A model generated the notes under the pieces. The model was not told the DNA's origin and did no database searches. It was given only the letters and a program-made list of their open reading frames with translations. 64,000 nt of DNA from positions 295,743 to 359,742 of the forward strand of contig JAJPIO010000006.1 of assembly GCA_021324735.1 (NCBI GenBank), given 5' to 3'. Positions 59,890 through 64,000 of the stretch are shown in pieces (positions within the stretch are counted from its first letter, which is position 1; every line of letters starts with the position of its first letter). The stretch is from Bacteroidota bacterium. GTDB lineage: Bacteria; Bacteroidota; Ignavibacteria; Palsa-1295. The position numbers were made by a program, and so were the translations under genes.

Positions 59890-61044
59890 TCACGTTCGCC
59901 AACTGGAGACCGCTGAATTGCTGGTGATCTCCAACATTCGATCGAGCGCAACCCTCGCCCATTTTTTATCTGAATTAGAAACAACAACTTGATTTTTCAC
60001 AATATCACTGTCAAGGTTTTCGAGGATATCGAGCAGCGCTTCGGGTGAAATTCGGAACATTGTTGCACATTCACAGGCATAGGGCGCTAATGTTGTAATA
60101 AATTGATCGGGATGCTCTTTCTTTAGTCGATTTACAAGATGGTGTTCCGTACCGATCGCCCACTTACTCCCGGCTGGTGCTTGCTCGATCGACTTTACAA
60201 TATACGAGGTCGATCCGACTTTATCCGCTTGTCTTACAACATCGAAGTTACATTCGGGATGCACGATCACTTGCAACCCAGGATACAACGAACGCATAAT
60301 ATTAGGATGCGACGCTTGAAAATGCTGATGCACAGAACAGTGCCCCCTCCACAGGAGAACTTTCGCCTCGCGCAAGTCTTCAGCAGAAAGACCGCCCAAA
60401 GGCTGTGTTTGATCGTAGAGTTTAATTTGCTCGAGGGGAATTCCTAATTGGTAGTAAGCAGTATTGCGGCCTAAATGCTGATCGGGGAAAAAGAATATCT
60501 TTTCAAACCCTTGATCGAATGCCCATTGAAAGATTGCCCGATTGTTCGAGCTAGTGGAGACTGCCCCACCGTGCTCCCCACAGAACGCTTTTATAGCTGC
60601 GCTCGAATTCATGTAAGTGATCGGACAAACTGTCGATGTATCGACATACTCACCGATCTCTTCCCACGCGTCAAACACTTGTTCGCTACGGGCCATATCA
60701 CTCATCGAGCACCCAGCTTTAAGATCGGGCAGAATGACAACTTGATTGGAAGCACTAAGAACATCGGCCGTCTCGGCCATAAAATGGACGCCGCAGAAAA
60801 CGATGAACTCACGGTCTTTCAGTTGTGAAGCAAAACGTGAAAGCTCGAATGAATCTCCCGTACGATCAGCAAACTGAATAATATCATCCCGTTGATAGTG
60901 ATGACCTAAAATGACGATCTTATCGCGGAGCTTCTCTTTGAGCGCATAAATGCGTGCAATCACCTCTTCGGAGGTAGTTTCAGCTGAGAGGGTTGCTTCT
61001 ACGGTTGCTTCTTCGGCAACAGGTAGATTGAGAACATCAAGCAT
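59890..61044 (-). CDS. nadA: Quinolinate synthase A
   Basis: 384 aa. It condenses iminoaspartate with dihydroxyacetone phosphate to make quinolinate, the first step of de novo NAD synthesis, using a 4Fe-4S cluster. Three cysteines lie in the expected places: KAGCSMSDMA, VIVHPECNF and ACECATMFRIS. Other conserved parts are VILGHHYQRDDIIQFAD, GDSFELSR, and CGVHFMAETADVLS. The family is normally about 300-370 aa; the additional N-terminus is about 35 residues. ygfZ lies 64 nt upstream, and the SDR gene follows. nadB/nadC are not in this window. Confidence 0.95.
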   Translation of the reverse strand: MLDVLNLPVAEEATVEATLSAETTSEEVIARIYALKEKLRDKIVILGHHYQRDDIIQFADRTGDSFELSRFASQLKDREFIVFCGVHFMAETADVLSASNQVVILPDLKAGCSMSDMARSEQVFDAWEEIGEYVDTSTVCPITYMNSSAAIKAFCGEHGGAVSTSSNNRAIFQWAFDQGFEKIFFFPDQHLGRNTAYYQLGIPLEQIKLYDQTQPLGGLSAEDLREAKVLLWRGHCSVHQHFQASHPNIMRSLYPGLQVIVHPECNFDVVRQADKVGSTSYIVKSIEQAPAGSKWAIGTEHHLVNRLKKEHPDQFITTLAPYACECATMFRISPEALLDILENLDSDIVKNQVVVSNSDKKWARVALDRMLEITSNSAVSSWRT

Positions 61045-61108
61045 ATTCGGATAACATGAGCGATCGAAGTATTATTCGGGCCCCCACTGTGAAGCCTCTT
61101 TCATCCGC

Positions 61109-62137
61109 CTATTTATTGGCAGTGAACGGTAAATGGACAACCGTTGCGCTTCCTTCAGAAGGCCTGATCGAGACTATTGTACCAGCCACTGCATATTTCC
61201 CTCGAACATAACCGAGGCCTATTATTCCATGGGCGGGAGAGTTAACAACACTGGTCACATCACCGATTTCATCGCCTAGAGGGTTATTGGTAGGCTCTTG
61301 TGTAGCTATGCGATCTCCAACGTGCGGAGGTTCGCCCAAAAATTTTAGCCCCACCAACTTTCGTTGCACTTTATCCTGAGCATCCAATCGAGCGATAACT
61401 TCTTGACCGATATAACATCCTTTTGTAAAACTTACCGTTTGCGCGGCCAGTGGCGTTTCGAGCGGATTATGCTTCTCATTCAGCTCGTTCGGCACAATAG
61501 GGATTCCCTGCTCGATTCGCAGGACCTCGTAAAGTTCGCGATCTCCAACAACTCCACTAATGGCCAAGACCTCTCGACGCAACTCATTCCATACCATTTC
61601 GGCAGACTGCTGTAAAGTGAGTATTGACCAGCCATAGCTTGCCACACTCGATCCTTTAAACAATGTTGCGTTCTGTCCTGCAATGTTGACGCCATAAACG
61701 TGGGAATTGGAAGCAGCGTTTATATTGGCATATTTACTAATAACAGAATCAGCTTCCGGTCCACCAATAAAATACTGGGCGATCTTTTCGGTGGCCGCCT
61801 CGAAACGAGCATCTTCCATGATCGTGAATTTATCGAGCCATTGAATAACCGCTTGCTCTTTATCGTGGCCTGTAATAACGAGCGTTTTTCCAAAGCCATC
61901 GCGAACGATCCTCAGGACGTCTACAATGCGTCCTTTTTCATTAGTGAGAGCTGTAAGAGCAGAAATGTTATTTGTAGTTTCGAGCGGCTTCAGGTCGTTC
62001 GTCGACATACGATGCAGCAGGTCGATCGTATCACGACCATGCGCGAATAAACGGCCATATTCATTTGAAATATCGAAAAGGACCGGCGACCGCTGGCTAA
62101 CATTATACTCTTCCGATAGCGACAAGTGTTGCTCCAC
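61109..62137 (-). CDS. ygfZ: YgfZ/GcvT family tetrahydrofolate-binding protein
   Basis: 342 aa from a GTG start at 62137. The signature KGCYIGQEVIARLDAQDKVQRKLVGL (about 61395-61470) is the family motif with the functional cysteine; a GcvT-like fold spans most of the length (LFAHGRDTIDLLHRMSTNDLKPLE at the N-terminus). In E. coli YgfZ supports activity of several Fe-S enzymes, including MiaB; both MiaB (30.4 kb) and the 4Fe-4S enzyme NadA are in this window. It is transcribed in the same direction as nadA, 64 nt upstream of it. Confidence 0.9.
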   Translation of the reverse strand: MEQHLSLSEEYNVSQRSPVLFDISNEYGRLFAHGRDTIDLLHRMSTNDLKPLETTNNISALTALTNEKGRIVDVLRIVRDGFGKTLVITGHDKEQAVIQWLDKFTIMEDARFEAATEKIAQYFIGGPEADSVISKYANINAASNSHVYGVNIAGQNATLFKGSSVASYGWSILTLQQSAEMVWNELRREVLAISGVVGDRELYEVLRIEQGIPIVPNELNEKHNPLETPLAAQTVSFTKGCYIGQEVIARLDAQDKVQRKLVGLKFLGEPPHVGDRIATQEPTNNPLGDEIGDVTSVVNSPAHGIIGLGYVRGKYAVAGTIVSIRPSEGSATVVHLPFTANK

Positions 62138-62354
62138 ACCCCATTAACACGGAACGGCAAGATTATGTCTCTTGTCTAAAATCAACTGATTGTCTTCTAT
62201 GAACATAATAGACCTTACTGCATGCTATTCTGAGAGCGAGAATAGCTTCGACGCTCCAACAACTTCATTACCCTTCCACCTGCAAAATTGAAGACTATGC
62301 TCAGGGAAGCCTTGCAATACAAAATTTCTTCTTAAGACCGCCGTATTTTAGTAT
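62138..62354. other. 217-bp divergent intergenic region
   Basis: No gene is seen. A promoter-like pair for ygfZ lies on the minus strand: a TTG near 62181 and TAATCTTG about 17 nt later, one mismatch from TAnnTTTG. On the plus strand TATTTTAG (62345-62352) lies directly before the spmA ATG. Confidence 0.3.
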
Positions 62355-63341
62355 ATGCTCAATTATATTTGGCTTGGGTTGATCGTCGTCGCCATTGCAG
62401 TCGCAGTAGGACGAGATGTTAGCGAGGAATCCAGCAATCGCTTTCGGAACAACGAGGCAGTACCTCTGTTACTTCCGCCAAACGGCCTTAAGGCTGTCGG
62501 TCCTAACCACTATTCAGGCACCGCCATCTTAATAAGATCGCAAATTGCAAGTTTCTACGGTCCGGATGAGGCTAAACAGGTGAAGGGTGATACGGTCTCG
62601 TTTGCCACAGACCTCGTTCAATCGCAAAGCAATCCCAAAACAGGAACGCTAACTCTGACTTTACCGGGTAATATACCTCCGGTTATACTCGATGCGGCGA
62701 CTCATGCCGGCGACCCAACAAAATGGACCGGTACCGCCTCATTCGATACCTCTCAATTTGCTTCCGGCGGCTATATTAAGTTCGCACCACCAAGCGTTCA
62801 TTTCCGCATTCTGGCGAAAGTTGCGAATGAAGGAGTTCTTAAGATCGCGGATACCGCGGTTACCCTCGCGTTAGGTCTTATCGGCGTTATGGCACTGTGG
62901 CTCGGCGTTATGAAGATCGCCGAAGCAGCGGGACTCGTACAATTACTTGCTCGGATCGTGCGACCTATAATGGTCCGTGTTTTCCCCGATGTGCCTCCCG
63001 ATCATCCTGCAATGGGCGCTATGATCATGAATATGACCGCGAATTTCCTTGGCCTTTCGAACGCCGCAACTCCACTGGGATTAAAGGCCATGGAAGAGCT
63101 TAATAAGCTAAATCCGATCGCAGGAACGGCAACCAATGCTATGTGCATGTTCCTCACGATCAATACAACGGCGCTCACACTTGTGCCGGCAACAGTGATC
63201 GCTATTCGCCTGACAATGGGAAGCAGCGACCCCACCGATATCATTATGCCAACATTTCTGGCTACATTTGTTAGCTTGATCCTTGGTATTCTCTTTACTC
63301 GCTTTATTCAACGGTTTTTCCCTATCCGCGAAAGTGAATAA
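62355..63341 (+). CDS. spmA: Spore maturation protein A-like nucleoside-recognition membrane protein with inserted domain
   Basis: 328 aa. The first helix (LNYIWLGLIVVAIAVAVG) and the C-terminal two-thirds match SpmA: ALGLIGVMALWLGVMKIAEAAG, VFPDVPPDHPAMGAMIMNM and ANFLGLSNAATPLGLKAME. SpmA is normally about 195 aa; here about 130 extra residues (about 25-155), beta-strand rich with no cysteines, are placed after the first helix, so on the outer face if topology is conserved. With the spmB start at 63884, this is the spmAB pair of Gram-positive spore formers, which also occurs widely in non-sporulating bacteria; it does not show sporulation. Transport substrate unknown. Confidence 0.85.
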   Translation: MLNYIWLGLIVVAIAVAVGRDVSEESSNRFRNNEAVPLLLPPNGLKAVGPNHYSGTAILIRSQIASFYGPDEAKQVKGDTVSFATDLVQSQSNPKTGTLTLTLPGNIPPVILDAATHAGDPTKWTGTASFDTSQFASGGYIKFAPPSVHFRILAKVANEGVLKIADTAVTLALGLIGVMALWLGVMKIAEAAGLVQLLARIVRPIMVRVFPDVPPDHPAMGAMIMNMTANFLGLSNAATPLGLKAMEELNKLNPIAGTATNAMCMFLTINTTALTLVPATVIAIRLTMGSSDPTDIIMPTFLATFVSLILGILFTRFIQRFFPIRESE

Positions 63342-63852
63342 AGTAACGAACAGACATCATCACTACTATACGGTGCTATATGTTAGCTCATTGCTTTTCG
63401 TATGCAGTTGTAGCGATTCGTCTAGTACAACGAGTCAAATACCATTTAGCTTTGTAGTGGGCGGTCAGAGTTTTGTCCCAGTGATCGCAACGGGTGCGAT
63501 CGATGCACGATATGATACCAGCTTCGGAGGACTAAGCATCACGGTTTACGGCTATAGCTCGTTCCTTCAAATGGAGCTCACACCAGTGCTTGATACTGGC
63601 ATGTACTATTTCGATGGGCGTGGCCCGGGAAACACCGTAACCTATTGGAGTGATAATTCGCACATCTACCGCACTGAAGACACTTTACCCGGCTACCTAC
63701 ATGTAGCGCTTTTCGATAAAAATTTTAAGCGGATCGTCGGCACCTTTGGTATGGACATAGCTCAAGTTCAGAATAAGTACGGCGGCGGCGATGGGTCAGT
63801 GCTTCATATCAGTTCAGGACAATTCGATATCCATTATACCAAAAACCCTTAA
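63334..63852 (+). CDS. Predicted lipoprotein between spmA and spmB
   Basis: About 172 aa from a GTG at 63334, overlapping the spmA stop by 8 nt. The frame is open further upstream (to 63283) but inside spmA. The N-terminus has a lipobox-like LLFVCSC (acylated cysteine about 25). The body is strand-rich with a run of Tyr/Gly (GLSITVYGYSSFLQMEL, GMYYFDGRGPGNTVTYW, VLHISSGQFDIHYTK) and no recognised family. Overlap with spmA and the adjacent spmB suggest co-expression. Confidence 0.6.
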   Translation: MNKVTNRHHHYYTVLYVSSLLFVCSCSDSSSTTSQIPFSFVVGGQSFVPVIATGAIDARYDTSFGGLSITVYGYSSFLQMELTPVLDTGMYYFDGRGPGNTVTYWSDNSHIYRTEDTLPGYLHVALFDKNFKRIVGTFGMDIAQVQNKYGGGDGSVLHISSGQFDIHYTKNP

Positions 63853-63883
63853 TACGTAAAATAGCGACCAGACTATCTTAAGC

Positions 63884-64000
63884 ATGGAATCATCATTTGT
63901 CGTCATTACGAAGATTCTTTCCAACGCAGCTATTCCGCTGATCATCTTTACGATCGTAGTGGTTGCAGCGGCGAGGAAGGTAAAGGTCTATGAAGAATTC
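63884..64000 (+). CDS. spmB: Spore maturation protein B-like, 5' end only
   Basis: 39 codons from ATG at 63884 to the window edge. The sequence has a membrane helix (AAIPLIIFTIVVVAAARK) followed by KVKVYEEF, as at the start of SpmB proteins (IPL...G..K.VkvYeaF). Order spmA-lipoprotein-spmB supports the call. Confidence 0.7.
   Translation, partial: MESSFVVITKILSNAAIPLIIFTIVVVAAARKVKVYEEF

Noticed and set aside
62355..64000. Evidence of endospore formation from spmA/spmB
   Set aside because: These genes occur widely in non-sporulating bacteria, and no other sporulation gene is present.
1..64000. tRNA, rRNA, insertion sequence or prophage
   Set aside because: No CCA-ended cloverleaf, rRNA core, transposase, integrase or terminal inverted repeats of an element were recognised in gaps or frames; small RNAs cannot be ruled out by eye.

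Overview
The window looks like a chromosomal segment of a Gram-negative bacterium of the Bacteroidota/Chlorobi (FCB) superphylum. The evidence is at least seven large secreted proteins ending in a type IX secretion (T9SS) style C-terminal sorting domain, a DUF3098 membrane protein, an outer-membrane lipoprotein export (Lol) system, few Shine-Dalgarno sites, and at least one promoter matching the Bacteroidota pattern TTG-N19-TAnnTTTG. Base composition is near 50% G+C, and TTG and GTG starts are common. An uncultured Kapabacteria/Ignavibacteria-like lineage would fit, but that is inference. I see no rRNA, tRNA, CRISPR array, prophage or insertion sequence. Genes are dense, with 51 supported coding regions, two of them cut by the window ends.

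Layout. 1-3.4 kb: divergent secreted proteins (an IgGFc-binding-like fragment and a BNR beta-propeller). 3.4-8.9 kb: a DUF421 protein, an ABC-F ATPase, and an opposing nadK-folD-ymdB cluster. 8.9-11.1 kb: a lamin-tail surface protein whose promoter and signal-peptide region is triplicated in decayed tandem copies. 11.1-13.4 kb: Lol exporter genes plus DUF3098. 13.4-19.7 kb: ffh, a small secreted helical protein, rpsP and rimM, with a soluble histidine kinase and a response-regulator/thioredoxin-reductase-like protein inserted between rpsP and rimM. 19.9-24 kb: a lipoprotein, thiamine pyrophosphokinase, a hybrid kinase and an Asp-type murA. 24-30 kb: secreted proteins, including a metzincin protease and a DUF3494 adhesin-like protein. 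30.4-41 kb: miaB, two tandem giant RCC1-repeat surface proteins, a hydrolase, a 390-bp convergent gap with DnaA-box-like motifs, and another sorted protein. 41.3-48.3 kb: hpd, dacB and an M16 peptidase trio. 48.3-51.6 kb: a Gfo/Idh dehydrogenase, an ECF sigma factor with a membrane-anchored barrel-like partner, and Hsp20. 51.8-56.4 kb: a TatD/outer-membrane-protein fusion, rel and ruvX. 56.6-62.1 kb: a sorted protein, a LOG protein, an SDR, nadA and ygfZ. 62.4-64 kb: spmA, a lipoprotein and the start of spmB.

How genes may work together. Core functions are protein targeting and ribosome maturation (ffh, rpsP, rimM), cofactor synthesis (nadK, nadA, folD, TPK), Fe-S-dependent chemistry (miaB and nadA, with ygfZ as a repair/assembly factor), cell wall (murA, dacB), envelope trafficking (Lol, M16 peptidases) and stress signalling (rel, ECF sigma, Hsp20, two kinase systems). 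The rest is mainly a secreted, surface-attached proteome. The most unusual items are the kinase/flavoprotein pair inside the rpsP-rimM neighbourhood, the TatD-barrel fusion, the triplicated leader region, and the ECF-sigma/barrel pair.
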